64,000 nucleotides of DNA from Dehalococcoidia bacterium. Lineage in GTDB: Bacteria > Chloroflexota > Dehalococcoidia > Lucifugimonadales > Lucifugimonadaceae. The notes under the pieces are model-generated. The model saw nothing but the letters and a program-made list of their open reading frames with translations, was not told where the DNA came from and did not search any database. A program made the translations under genes and the position numbers. Positions within the stretch are counted from its first letter, which is position 1. Each line of letters opens with the position of its first letter. This document shows positions 39,756-49,482 of the stretch, piece after piece. The stretch is taken from contig JAJEGY010000006.1 in NCBI GenBank assembly GCA_022819585.1, positions 47,340 to 111,339 on the forward strand. Reading direction: 5' to 3'.

Positions 39756-40358
39756 CTAAGCGCCCGTTACACGCTCCAAAAACGCCAACCAAATGCCATC
39801 GAAACCGCGCGGCAACCGTTTCGCACTAAAAACATCCCATTGAACACCTATAACCCATCGATGTCCAGGCATCTCAAACGCCTCAACAATGCGGTCATCA
39901 GCCATCGCCGAAGCCATCAATCCCGGCGCGAGTCCACCCTGCGAAATCCCTTTTTGGTGATTACACGGAAACCCCAACCAACCCGATCCCCCAATCGTCG
40001 AAGACACCTTCGCCCCCGGCGCAAGAAATACCGACTTCCGGTTAATCGCACCATCAGCAGAGGCACCGTGCTCCAAGACCTCCTTGGCAACATCACCCCC
40101 AAGCGCAACATTCAACTCATGCATCCCACCGCTCGACGCCAGCACCGGGATTCCAGCGTCTATCGCCTCTCTTAGAGGTTCGGTCGCATCCCGATCAAAC
40201 AACGACCCATCGCCAGCGTAGATTAGCAAGCCAGCAGCATTCCGCGGCAAAGCGTCATCCGCGACATTAACTGGCGAAACTTCATCAACCCCGTAATCGC
40301 CCGAAACCCGATCAAGCGCGAACTCGTCAGGCGCAGCTACCGCAAGTATCGGCTTCAA
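39756..40358 (-). CDS. class-I glutamine amidotransferase-like (peptidase C26-like) protein with substituted catalytic residues
   Basis: VLASSGGMHELNVALGG aligns with the G[IVL]CRGMQxLNVALGG nucleophile region; NHQKGI retained; GVQWDVF in place of GVQWHPE. Confidence 0.7.
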   Translation of the reverse strand: MKPILAVAAPDEFALDRVSGDYGVDEVSPVNVADDALPRNAAGLLIYAGDGSLFDRDATEPLREAIDAGIPVLASSGGMHELNVALGGDVAKEVLEHGASADGAINRKSVFLAPGAKVSSTIGGSGWLGFPCNHQKGISQGGLAPGLMASAMADDRIVEAFEMPGHRWVIGVQWDVFSAKRLPRGFDGIWLAFLERVTGA

Positions 40359-40376
40359 ACCACAGACAACCCGCTA

Positions 40377-40991
40377 TCAGAACGGGATGCCCCACAGACC
40401 CAGCCATTCCGTCAGCGCATTCTCCGTCTTCAAACCCTCGCTGCGAATCGCCGCGCCCAACATCCGCTCCGTCTCACGATCTCGCTCGCCCGCGCTCTCA
40501 CCAGTCGGGATAAACGGGTAATAGGCGTCCCGATCGAATCGATAGATCAAGTAGGCATGAACAAACCCCGAACCAGCGACCGCATGGCGGTTCACCGCAT
40601 GATTGGCGAAATCGAACTCGAACACCGCAGCAAGCAGATTTGAGCTTCCGCCGTTCATCTTTATCGCGTTCGATACCGTAAAGATCGAGCTCAGCAAATC
40701 ATCGAAATTGCCGTCGTTCAGAATCGCCCAACGCATCCCGTGGTCATCTTCCTTGATTTCCCAAGCCGTCTTCGTCGCACTTGGACCTTCGTAGAGGATC
40801 GCGTCCAAGTGATCGCCCAATGAACCCAAGAATGAGATCGCATCATCGTGACGGTAAACGACTCCGGCATTCCGCCTAGGCGAAACAGCCTCGCCATCAC
40901 GTTTGAAACCATCCACCATACGCGAAACAGACGACATCGAATCCCACATCGTGTCCGCGGTATTGCTGCGTTTACCGAAGAACCAACCCAT
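40377..40991 (-). CDS. PspA-associated protein PspAB-like
   Basis: MGWFFGKR..; immediately upstream-overlapping htpX, in the arrangement known from Actinobacteria; family name from recall. Confidence 0.65.
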   Translation of the reverse strand: MGWFFGKRSNTADTMWDSMSSVSRMVDGFKRDGEAVSPRRNAGVVYRHDDAISFLGSLGDHLDAILYEGPSATKTAWEIKEDDHGMRWAILNDGNFDDLLSSIFTVSNAIKMNGGSSNLLAAVFEFDFANHAVNRHAVAGSGFVHAYLIYRFDRDAYYPFIPTGESAGERDRETERMLGAAIRSEGLKTENALTEWLGLWGIPF

Positions 40992-41908
40992 CAGTTGCGG
41001 TATCCGTAACGCATCTCAGATTCAAGTTCGCGCAGACGAGCAATCCGCTCCTCAATCGGAGGATGAGTGGAGAACATGTTCGCCGCAAAGCCCCGCAAAG
41101 CCGGAGCAAACAGAAACGCCTGCGCCGTCTGCAACCGTCTTAGATCCTCATCGGGAATATAGTCCATGCCCATCGCTATCTTCTCTAACGCGTCGGCCAA
41201 TCCACCCGGGTCGCCAGAGATCTCAGCACCCGTATGGTCGGCACCATATTCACGATAACGCGTCAGAGCCAACACAAGCAACTTCCCGAGGAAATAAACC
41301 AAGATCGTCACAAGATAGGCAATCATGAACGGGCCTGCGCCCCCACCAGCGTCACGCCTCCCGAACAGCATGTTGAAGAAGAACATAGTCATCAAAAAGC
41401 TCGTAAGCGTCACAAAGAAATTCGATATCGCCAGAACCTTCATATCCCGGTTAGCAACATGCGCCAATTCGTGACCCAACACAGCCCTCAACTCCCGACG
41501 CGTCAACCGACGCAATATCCCAGTCGTCACAGCTACTAATGCGTTATTCGGATTCCTCCCCGTCGCAAACGCATTCGGCATCGCAGATTCGATGATCGCA
41601 ACCTTCGGCATCGGCATCCCGTACCGATCCGCCAAATCACGGATCATCTCATGAAGATTCGGCGCATCCTCCTCCGAAACCTCCTTTGCACCCGTCGACA
41701 TCATCACCAATCGGTCCGACATGAAGTACTGGAATATCGCCAAACCCAGAACAATCACTCCGACGAACGCGACCGGGATCCCCAACCGCAGCATCACATA
41801 CGCAAACACCCCGTATAACACACCTATCAACAGCATCGTGAAATACATCCGAGACACGATGCCAGGATCGCGCTTCAGCTTCCTTACCGTTTGAGGGCTG
41901 TTCATCAT
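40991..41908 (-). CDS. htpX: zinc metalloprotease HtpX
   Basis: LRAVLGHELAHVANRDMKVLAI (HExxH), MLFGRRD, FSTHPPIEERIARLREL. Confidence 0.94.
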   Translation of the reverse strand: MMNSPQTVRKLKRDPGIVSRMYFTMLLIGVLYGVFAYVMLRLGIPVAFVGVIVLGLAIFQYFMSDRLVMMSTGAKEVSEEDAPNLHEMIRDLADRYGMPMPKVAIIESAMPNAFATGRNPNNALVAVTTGILRRLTRRELRAVLGHELAHVANRDMKVLAISNFFVTLTSFLMTMFFFNMLFGRRDAGGGAGPFMIAYLVTILVYFLGKLLVLALTRYREYGADHTGAEISGDPGGLADALEKIAMGMDYIPDEDLRRLQTAQAFLFAPALRGFAANMFSTHPPIEERIARLRELESEMRYGYRN

Positions 41909-42048
41909 CCTCCATCCGACAACCTCAGCCAGATCGCATCAACATCAACCCCGACCGAGGTAGATCATTAAGATTCAGTCTATTCCAATATGCAAATACG
42001 ATGCACGAAATCCCGTAGATGCATCCACCTCAACCCCACTAGCACCTC

Positions 42049-43017
42049 ATGACACAAATCACCATGTCGCAACCCTTCAATGACGCCCTCCTCAAAGAAT
42101 TCGAGGATGTCGCCGTTAAAGCTGCTACCAAGGCCGGAACTTACGTCCTGGACCGCATCACATCACCGATGGAGGTCGAATCCAAAACCGGCCGACCCGG
42201 ACGCGATCTAGTCACCGACGTAGACCGAAACTCCCAAGTCATCATCTACGACACCATCAAAGAGAGTTTCCCCGACCACCAATTCCTCGGCGAAGAAGAC
42301 CAAGACGAAGACATCGATCCCGCCGACGATCTCGTCTGGGCTATCGACCCCATCGACGGAACCGCAAACTACGTCAACGGCTCAATGCTCCACGCCGTAT
42401 CCGTCGGATTGATGCACCGAGGCGTCCCAATCATCGGCGCCGTATGGGGACCATGGCCAACTTCCGACGACGGCGGAATCGTAGTCCACGCACGCCTGAA
42501 CGGCGGAACCAAACGCGACGGCGCCGAGATGAAAGTCCTCACCCCGACCGACGATCTCGGAAGACCCGTCTCAGGCAGACTCTCCGTCCTCCCCAGCAAC
42601 GCCCGATCCGTATTCAAGTTCGACAAAAGAATGCGAGGCCACGGCGGAGATGTCCGCGTCACCGGCAGCGCCTCCCACGAAATGGCAAACGTCGGTACCG
42701 GCCTCTACCAATACGCCATCGGCGGAGCAGCCGCCGTATGGGACTTCGCAGCCGCCGTCATCATCGTCCGTGAAGCCGGCGGAGACGTCATGACCCTAGC
42801 CCGCGATGGCAACTGGCAACCCTTCAAAGGTTGGTCCCAGCCCTACACAAACGACACCGCGACCTTCAAACAACTCCGAGACTGGCGAGGAATCATGCTC
42901 GCATCACACCCCAAAACACTCCCCTTCATCGCCGAAAACATCCGATTCCGACGCCCAAGCCAGATCCGCAAACTGCTCCACCGAAGTCCTTGGCACCCGC
43001 GTCACCGACAGTCCTAA
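42049..43017 (+). CDS. inositol monophosphatase family protein
   Basis: FLGEEDQDEDIDPADDLVWAIDPIDGTANYVNG, GGAAAVWDFAAAVIIVREAGGDVM. Confidence 0.92.
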   Translation: MTQITMSQPFNDALLKEFEDVAVKAATKAGTYVLDRITSPMEVESKTGRPGRDLVTDVDRNSQVIIYDTIKESFPDHQFLGEEDQDEDIDPADDLVWAIDPIDGTANYVNGSMLHAVSVGLMHRGVPIIGAVWGPWPTSDDGGIVVHARLNGGTKRDGAEMKVLTPTDDLGRPVSGRLSVLPSNARSVFKFDKRMRGHGGDVRVTGSASHEMANVGTGLYQYAIGGAAAVWDFAAAVIIVREAGGDVMTLARDGNWQPFKGWSQPYTNDTATFKQLRDWRGIMLASHPKTLPFIAENIRFRRPSQIRKLLHRSPWHPRHRQS

Positions 43018-44696
43018 CTCCGCGCCCAGTTTTCCCGCAACCTGCGATTCAACCACCACTCGGCAGAATCCGCAAGCGCCATCCAACTTGCGTTGATGAT
43101 GTTCGTCGAAGCACCAACCGTCCGCCAGACCATGCCTTCTGATGCCGATTCGATCAAAACCCGGACCGAAGCCCCTGTCCCGAGCGTCTCATTCACGACC
43201 CGCACCTTGTAGTCCGTCAAATTGATGCTGTCCACCTCCGGATACTTGTCCGCAATCGCCTTCCGCAGACCACGGCTCAAAGCATCCACCGGACCATTGC
43301 CTTCCGCTGCCTCCAGGAAAACATCCTCGCCAACCCGAATCTTGATCGTCACCTCCGACAACACCGGATGCTCCACCCCGTCATCGCGCCAACCAGTTCC
43401 AAATGACGCCCTCCGGCGGTTCTCCACTATCACCATGAAGTCCACCAACTCAAACGGCGGCTCATAATTCGGAAGATTCCGCAGCACCAGCAACTCTAAC
43501 GACGCCAGCGCATTCTCATACGCAAAACCCAACGCCTCCTGACGCTTGATGTGCTCAACAATCTTCCGAGCATCATCCCGAGTGAACTCCTCTTCCAACC
43601 CCAGGTCCCGAATCAACCGCATCACATTCCCGCGACCCGAAAGCTCCGAAATCGTAACCCGCGTCCCATTCCCAACCATCCCAGGGTCGATGTGCTGATA
43701 TGCAGCCGAAGACTTCTCGGTCGCAGCAGCATGCAAACCGCCCTTATGTGCAAACGCGCTGATCCCCACATACGGCTGGAACGGAAACGGCCGACGATTA
43801 ACAATCTCCGAAACAAAGTGTGACAAGCTCGTCAGATCCGGCAGCTTGCTCCCCTCAACCGCCTCAACACCCATCTTCAGGTTCAGATTCCCGATAACAC
43901 TGATCAAATTCGCATTACCAGTCCTCTCCCCATATCCATTCACGCACCCCTGAATCTGATGCGCCCCAGCCCTGAAAGCCTCCATCGCCGCAGCCACCGC
44001 AGTATCAGTGTCGTTATGAGTATGAATCCCTAGAACCGCATCCTCAGGCAACGCCGCTTTAACCTCGCTCACAATCTCCGCCACCTCATGCGGCAGAGTC
44101 CCACCATTCGTATCGCACAAAACCAACCTCTCCGCACCGGCATCATACGCCGACCGCAAACACCGAACCGCATAGTCCGGGTTCTCTTTGTACCCGTCGA
44201 AAAAGTGCTCAGCATCATAGAAAACCCGCCGACCACGAGCCTTCAAATAAGACACCGAGTCCGCAATCATCGCCAAGTTCTCTTCAACCGTCGTCTCCAA
44301 CACGACCCGAACCTGATCCTCCGACGCCTTCCCCACCAGAGTAGTGATCGACGCGCCAGACTTCAACAAAGCCTGAATCGAAACATCATCATCGCAGTCA
44401 GCATCCGCCCGCCTCGTGTTCCCGAACGCCGCAATCTCTGCATGTTTCAGATCCATACCCTGAACACGCTCGAAATACTCCTCATCCTTCGGCGTGGCAC
44501 CAGCGTACCCGCCCTCAATCACATCGACTCCGAACTCATCCAACATCTTCGTGATCGCAAGCTTGTCCTCGACCGACAGCGAAATCCCCTCCTGCTGCGC
44601 ACCATCCCTCAACGTCGTGTCATAGATTTCAACGGTCCTGACACTCTCCAATGCCATACCGTTGCTGGTCTTAGATGCTGTCTGCGTCGTCGTCAT
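43014..44696 (-). CDS. cimA: (R)-citramalate synthase
   Basis: VEIYDTTLRDGAQQEGISLSVEDKLAI, LCDTNGGTLPHEV, LGIHTHNDTDTAVA. Confidence 0.93.
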   Translation of the reverse strand: MTTTQTASKTSNGMALESVRTVEIYDTTLRDGAQQEGISLSVEDKLAITKMLDEFGVDVIEGGYAGATPKDEEYFERVQGMDLKHAEIAAFGNTRRADADCDDDVSIQALLKSGASITTLVGKASEDQVRVVLETTVEENLAMIADSVSYLKARGRRVFYDAEHFFDGYKENPDYAVRCLRSAYDAGAERLVLCDTNGGTLPHEVAEIVSEVKAALPEDAVLGIHTHNDTDTAVAAAMEAFRAGAHQIQGCVNGYGERTGNANLISVIGNLNLKMGVEAVEGSKLPDLTSLSHFVSEIVNRRPFPFQPYVGISAFAHKGGLHAAATEKSSAAYQHIDPGMVGNGTRVTISELSGRGNVMRLIRDLGLEEEFTRDDARKIVEHIKRQEALGFAYENALASLELLVLRNLPNYEPPFELVDFMVIVENRRRASFGTGWRDDGVEHPVLSEVTIKIRVGEDVFLEAAEGNGPVDALSRGLRKAIADKYPEVDSINLTDYKVRVVNETLGTGASVRVLIESASEGMVWRTVGASTNIINASWMALADSAEWWLNRRLRENWARS

Positions 44697-44715
44697 TTTC
44701 GAGGATTCCCTCGGG

Positions 44716-44747
44716 CAAAAATAAACCCGTCCTGATTTCGGACGGGT
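44716..44747 (-). terminator. intrinsic terminator of the cimA T-box leader
   Basis: 8-bp perfect stem (44725-44732/44740-44747) followed by U-rich tract on the minus strand. Confidence 0.85.
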
Positions 44748-44990
44748 GGTCAGAGCGCGCTAAACCTCGACACCACACGTCCACTAGCGATGGGACGGGA
44801 CACAATCTATACCGATCGGCCCGCGGTACCACCCATCTTGCACAACCCCTAGCGGGATCTACGCCTCTCTTGGTTTGCACGATAACGGCGCACAACCGTC
44901 TGGTTCTAATCACGCCACAATTCGGACGCTTTCTTCCAGATGCTACGGAGCGATGTCGTTCTTCCCCGACCCAGATTCTTCACTTCATCA
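44716..44990 (-). promoter_or_regulatory. T-box leader (transcription-attenuation type) controlling cimA
   Basis: Minus strand GATGGGTGGTACCGCGG (T-box consensus; + strand 44821-44837) followed by intrinsic terminator ACCCGTCC-GAAATCA-GGACGGGT + TTATTTTT ending about 20 nt before the cimA ATG. 5' limit approximate. Confidence 0.85.
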
Positions 44991-45195
44991 GGGCTTCCCG
45001 TCTCCGATTGTGGGGCATTTCGCCCGACACGCATTCAAACCTGCTTCAACCACAAATCCTACAAAACCCACGTTTACGGCGCAATACAACCCCATACCCC
45101 GTATCCCACATCGTCCTGTTGCTAGAATCAATCACGACATCGAAACTAGCGAGCCAACAGTCGCAAATCCTTTCGGCGTCAAGGAGACATTCAGT

Positions 45196-45777
45196 TTGGA
45201 GCAATCAACTCACCTCGGTATCGTCGACGACCTCGAGGTCCTAACCTACGGCGAACCAGGACAACGCACCTTCAACCTCACCGCTGACAGCGAGCGAGGC
45301 TCCGCCGTCGTATGGCTCGAAAAAGAGCAGCTATACAACATCGCTTTCTCCCTCGGTAACGCCCTCGAAAGTATGGACCCGGAAGAAGAGATCTCCGACC
45401 GCACCATCCCTGACATGCCTCCCGACTCCACCGGTAACGTCGAGTTCAAAGCCGCACGCATCGCAATGCAATACGACTCCGGCAGAAAGGTCTTCCTATT
45501 CGCCGCCGCCGGAGTCGCCTTGGAACAACTCGAAACCGGCGAAGAGGACCCCGACCCGATCATTCTCCAATTCGGATTCTCCCACCAACAAGCCGTATAC
45601 GTCGCCCAGCGCGGACTCGAGATCGTCGCCGCCGGTCGACCCATCTGCCCATACTGCCACTCCGCAATTAACCAGGACGAAGAGCACGAATGCCAACGCC
45701 GAAACGGTCACGACATCGACTACGGCACCATGGTCATCGAGCAGCTATACGACGACGACGATGATGATGAAGACTGA
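45196..45777 (+). CDS. DUF3090 family protein
   Basis: DLEVLTYGEPGQRTFNLTADSERGSAVVWLEKEQL, CPYCHSAINQDEEHECQRRNGH; TTG start with AAGGAG upstream. Confidence 0.85.
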   Translation: MEQSTHLGIVDDLEVLTYGEPGQRTFNLTADSERGSAVVWLEKEQLYNIAFSLGNALESMDPEEEISDRTIPDMPPDSTGNVEFKAARIAMQYDSGRKVFLFAAAGVALEQLETGEEDPDPIILQFGFSHQQAVYVAQRGLEIVAAGRPICPYCHSAINQDEEHECQRRNGHDIDYGTMVIEQLYDDDDDDED

Positions 45778-45816
45778 AGCTCTCGTCGACCACTTCTCCG
45801 TTAACGACCTTCGACC

Positions 45817-46563
45817 ATGACGATACAACCCGACTCAGTGGCTGGCTTGAGTCGGCAAGAGATTGAACACCGCCTCAACAACTGGCCCATCAACGGTATC
45901 GGACTCCACCCCGGCGGTTCTAACTACGTCTTCGTAATTCGTCTCGCCGATCAAGACGACCAAATCTACGCAATCTACAAACCTGCCTCTGGAGAACGCC
46001 CTCTCCGTGACTTCCCATACGGCACCCTCCACAACCGCGAGTGGTCAGCATATCTACTCGCCGACGCCCTAGGCTGGCCCGCCGTCCCCCCCACCGTCGT
46101 ACGTGAAGGTCCTCACGGCATCGGCAGCGTCCAACTCTTCATCGACGCCGACTTCACAAAGCACTACTTCAATCTTCGTGACGAGCGCCTCGATGACTAC
46201 ACTCCCATCGCAATGTTCGATGTCCTCATAAACAACGCCGACCGCAAAGGCGGCGCTTGCCTCCTAGACGCTGAAGGCCAGTTATGGGCCGTAGACCACG
46301 GCCTGACCTTCAACCCCCTCGCCCGCCGTCGTACCGTAATGTTCGAATTCAACGGCACACCATATCCCGAAGACCTTTTAGATGCCTTGAACGAATTGAT
46401 CTCATCTCTAGAAAACGGCAACGACGAACTTCGCAATAAACTCTCCGACACCCTCGACATCCACGAAATCGACTCTCTCATCCGCCGCGGCAACGAGATG
46501 ATCGAAGACCGCACCTTCCCCATCCTCGATCCAGACTGGAACGTCCCATGGCCAATGATTTGA
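45817..46563 (+). CDS. SCO1664-family protein (PI3/4-kinase-like fold)
   Basis: GSNYVFVIRLADQDDQIYAIYKPASGERPLRDFPYGTLHNREWSAYLLADALGWPAVPPTV; LINNADRKGGACLLD. Confidence 0.8.
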   Translation: MTIQPDSVAGLSRQEIEHRLNNWPINGIGLHPGGSNYVFVIRLADQDDQIYAIYKPASGERPLRDFPYGTLHNREWSAYLLADALGWPAVPPTVVREGPHGIGSVQLFIDADFTKHYFNLRDERLDDYTPIAMFDVLINNADRKGGACLLDAEGQLWAVDHGLTFNPLARRRTVMFEFNGTPYPEDLLDALNELISSLENGNDELRNKLSDTLDIHEIDSLIRRGNEMIEDRTFPILDPDWNVPWPMI

Positions 46564-47750
46564 AAACCTTCTCCATCCAAGAAGCACGCAGTATCGCCCT
46601 AAAAGCCCAAGGCTTTGGCGACTCACGCCCATCCTCCGGCACCGTGACCTTCGATGACTTCGACCGCGTCATGAAAACGGTCAACATCGTCCAGATCGAC
46701 ACCATCAACGTCCTCATACGCACCCAATACATGCCCTTCTTCTCCCGCCTAGGCCCATACCCCCTAGACATGCTCCACAAATACGCATACGAAGACCGCA
46801 ACCTATTCGAATACTACGCCCACGCCGCAGCCCTCACCCCGATAGATCACCTGCCACTTTTCCGCCACCGCATGTCCGAGTGGAAACCATGGCGACGCTG
46901 GACACAAATCATGGACGAATCCCCTGGTCTCCTCGAGACGGTTCTCAGCGAAATCCGAACCGAAGGCCCCATGGAAGTCGCCGATTTCGACCAAAAAGGC
47001 GAACGCTATGGCTACTGGGGCACCTCAACAACGAAACTCGTCCTCGAAACCCTGATGTTCCAAGGCAAATTCGCCGTCTCAGACCGCATAAACAACGCAA
47101 GACGCTACGACCTCATCGAACGCGTAATCCCCCAATCCCACCTCAACACGGACATCTCGCGCGACGAAGCGCGCCGCCAAATGATGAAATTAGCCATCTC
47201 CTCAATGGGCATCGCCACCGATTACGACCTCGCCGACTACTACCGAATCAGACGCGCCGAAGCACAAGCCCCTATCAAGTCCCTCATCGAACAAGGCGAA
47301 ATCGAACGCGTCAAAGTCGAAGGCATCGACCAACCGACCTACGCCCTGCCCGACATCGAACCCCCGACCAGCCCCCTCAACGCCCGCGCCATCGTCTCCC
47401 CCTTCGACTCCGTCGCCTGGTATCGCAACCGACTCGAGTCGTTCTTCGACTTCGAATACAAGATCGAAATCTACGTCCCACCCAAAAAACGACGCTACGG
47501 ATACTACGTAATGCCATTTATCTTCGGTGACCGCTTCGCTGCCCGAGTAGACCTCAAAGCCGACCGCCCAAAATCCGTCCTCCGAGTCCCCGGCGCGTTC
47601 CTAGAAGAAAACTGCGACGAAGAAGCAACCGCCCACCACCTAGCATCCGAACTCCAACTCCTAGCCAACTGGCTAAACCTAGACCGCATAGTAGTAGGAC
47701 GCAAAGGCAACCTAATCCCCGCCCTACGCTCAGCAGTCAAAGCCCTCTGA
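46548..47750 (+). CDS. YcaQ-like winged-helix DNA glycosylase family protein
   Basis: RSIALKAQGF, VQIDTINVLIRTQYMPFFSRLGPY, IVSPFDSVAWYRNRLESFFDFEYKIEIYVPPKKRRYGYYVMPFIFGDRFAARVDLKADR. Confidence 0.88.
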   Translation: MANDLKTFSIQEARSIALKAQGFGDSRPSSGTVTFDDFDRVMKTVNIVQIDTINVLIRTQYMPFFSRLGPYPLDMLHKYAYEDRNLFEYYAHAAALTPIDHLPLFRHRMSEWKPWRRWTQIMDESPGLLETVLSEIRTEGPMEVADFDQKGERYGYWGTSTTKLVLETLMFQGKFAVSDRINNARRYDLIERVIPQSHLNTDISRDEARRQMMKLAISSMGIATDYDLADYYRIRRAEAQAPIKSLIEQGEIERVKVEGIDQPTYALPDIEPPTSPLNARAIVSPFDSVAWYRNRLESFFDFEYKIEIYVPPKKRRYGYYVMPFIFGDRFAARVDLKADRPKSVLRVPGAFLEENCDEEATAHHLASELQLLANWLNLDRIVVGRKGNLIPALRSAVKAL

Positions 47751-47809
47751 AGCCAATCACCCATATAATTCGCCCCAACTACCAAACCACCAACCGATAC
47801 CAATCCGCC

Positions 47810-48730
47810 GTGCCCACAACCAACCAACTCACTGACGAACAAATCGCCGAGTACCGCAAAAACGGCTTCATCGGCGTAAACAACGTCTTCTCGATGGAAG
47901 AAGTCGAAGAGCTGCGTAAAGTCACCGAAGAATTCGTCCAACAATCAGCTGAACTCACCGAACACAACGAAATGTTCGACCTTGACTTCGCCGCCGGACA
48001 CAGCCCCGAAACTCCCAAGCTCCGACGCATCACCAGCCCTCACACGCGCCACCCGGTCTATGAAGCCGCAAGCCGCAAGGAAGGCCTCCTAGACATCATC
48101 GAGCAGCTCATCGGATCCAACATCAAGCTCCACCACACCAAGCTCAACATGAAGGCTCCCGGCGGTGGCGCTCAGGTCGAATGGCATACCGACTGGGGCT
48201 TTTATCCCGCAACAAACGATGACATCCTCGAGATCGGACTCACCTTCGACGACATGGAGATCGAGAACGGATGCCTCATGGGCATCCCCGGCTCGCACAC
48301 ATGGCCGGCTCTCGACCACCACCAAGACGGATACTTCGTCGGCGCCGTCTCCGAAGACGACTTCGACATGGAAGAGGCCGTCCCCATTCGCCTCAAAGCA
48401 GGAGGCGTATCCATCCACCACGTCCGCACCCTCCACGGATCCGCGCCAAACATCTCCGACCGACCTCGGCGCCTCCTCCTCATGGGCTACCAGGCCGCCG
48501 ACGCGTGGCCCCTCCGAGGCGTCCCCGACTGGGACAAGTGGACGCAAGACATCCTCCGGGGTGAACCTACCAACGAACCCCGCCTAGAAAAAGTGCCGGT
48601 CCGCATGCCTCTACCCCCACACCCCCGCGAAGCAGGCTCAATCTTCGAACTCCAAGAAAACCTCAAAAAGTCCCACTTCGCCACAGAACTAGACGCCGCC
48701 GGCATCCAACAGCAACAACAGCAACAGTAG
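47810..48730 (+). CDS. phytanoyl-CoA dioxygenase (PhyH) family protein
   Basis: FIGVNNVFSMEEVEELRKV, VEWHTDWGFYPATNDDILEIGL (HxD), GCLMGIPGSH, VSIHHVRTLHGSAPN; C-terminal QQQQQQQ. Confidence 0.88.
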   Translation: MPTTNQLTDEQIAEYRKNGFIGVNNVFSMEEVEELRKVTEEFVQQSAELTEHNEMFDLDFAAGHSPETPKLRRITSPHTRHPVYEAASRKEGLLDIIEQLIGSNIKLHHTKLNMKAPGGGAQVEWHTDWGFYPATNDDILEIGLTFDDMEIENGCLMGIPGSHTWPALDHHQDGYFVGAVSEDDFDMEEAVPIRLKAGGVSIHHVRTLHGSAPNISDRPRRLLLMGYQAADAWPLRGVPDWDKWTQDILRGEPTNEPRLEKVPVRMPLPPHPREAGSIFELQENLKKSHFATELDAAGIQQQQQQQ

Positions 48731-48755
48731 GGGCCGTTCGTGAACGGCCCGGGGC
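48726..48755 (+). repeat. REP-like palindrome family 1, copy 1
   Basis: GTAGGGGCCGTTCGTGAACGGCCCGGGG; 9-bp perfect arms GGGCCGTTC/GAACGGCCC. Confidence 0.85.
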
Positions 48756-48765
48756 AGGGCCTCAT

Positions 48766-48835
48766 CGTAGGGGCCGTTCGTGAACGGCCCGGGGTGGGGC
48801 TGCGAAGGAAGCGCAGCGACCCTTCGCAGAATGAT
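48766..48835 (+). repeat. REP-like palindrome family 1, copy 2 (two-hairpin form)
   Basis: CGTAGGGGCCGTTCGTGAACGGCCCGGGGTGGGGCTGCGAAGGAAGCGCAGCGACCCTTCGCAG. Confidence 0.87.
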
Positions 48836-48877
48836 GGTCGCCTCCAACCTACCCACTCCGTCCTCCACCTCACCACA

Positions 48878-49411
48878 TCACACCCTGCCCCTGCGTAACC
48901 CCGCCACATCTGGATTCTCCTCATCCCTGTCCCATGCCGCCGGGTTTCCCACGATGTAATCCCGGATCCGGTCCAAATCTTCCTGACCCCTCACCACATG
49001 CTCATAGAAATTCCGTTGCCACAACCGCTTACCTCGTGTTCCCAGAACATCGTTTACACGTTGTGTCGTGATCGTCTTGAAAGACCCCACCAACCCGCCT
49101 AACGGCTTCAGCGGTGCCGAATTTCCCTTGCCGGCATCATCCAACACCACAACCCCGTGCAAATGATTAGGCATCACTACAAACGCGTCCAACGCAACAT
49201 GCCGATACCGTTCCTCCAACGATCCCCAACCTTGCCGCACTGCCTCACCCGCCTCGTTCAAACGCATCTCGCCGGCCACCACTTCCCCGAACATACATAA
49301 CTTTCCCTCCGTAACAATCGTCACAAAATACGCCCCTGCACTCGAATAGTCGTAACCTCTCAAACGCAACCTGTTGCGGCGTTGCCTTGCCCCCTCAAAC
49401 ATTCTCACCAA
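48878..49411 (-). mobile_element. REP-associated tyrosine transposase (RAYT)/IS200-like transposase CDS
   Basis: RLRGYDYSSAGAYFVTIVTEGKLCMFG, FVVMPNHLHGVVVL, LWQRNFYEHVVRGQEDLDRIRDYIVGNPAAWDRDEENP. Confidence 0.9.
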
Positions 49412-49482
49412 CCTACAACAACCATCCGGTCACACTGTCAAACCACCTGAAACAGACCTTAACCCTTTTAGAATCCCCCAAC

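Noticed and set aside
44875-45195. N-terminal extension of the DUF3090 ORF from 44875
   Set aside because: Overlaps the T-box leader on the opposite strand; a TTG at 45196 with AAGGAG upstream gives the family-typical N-terminus.
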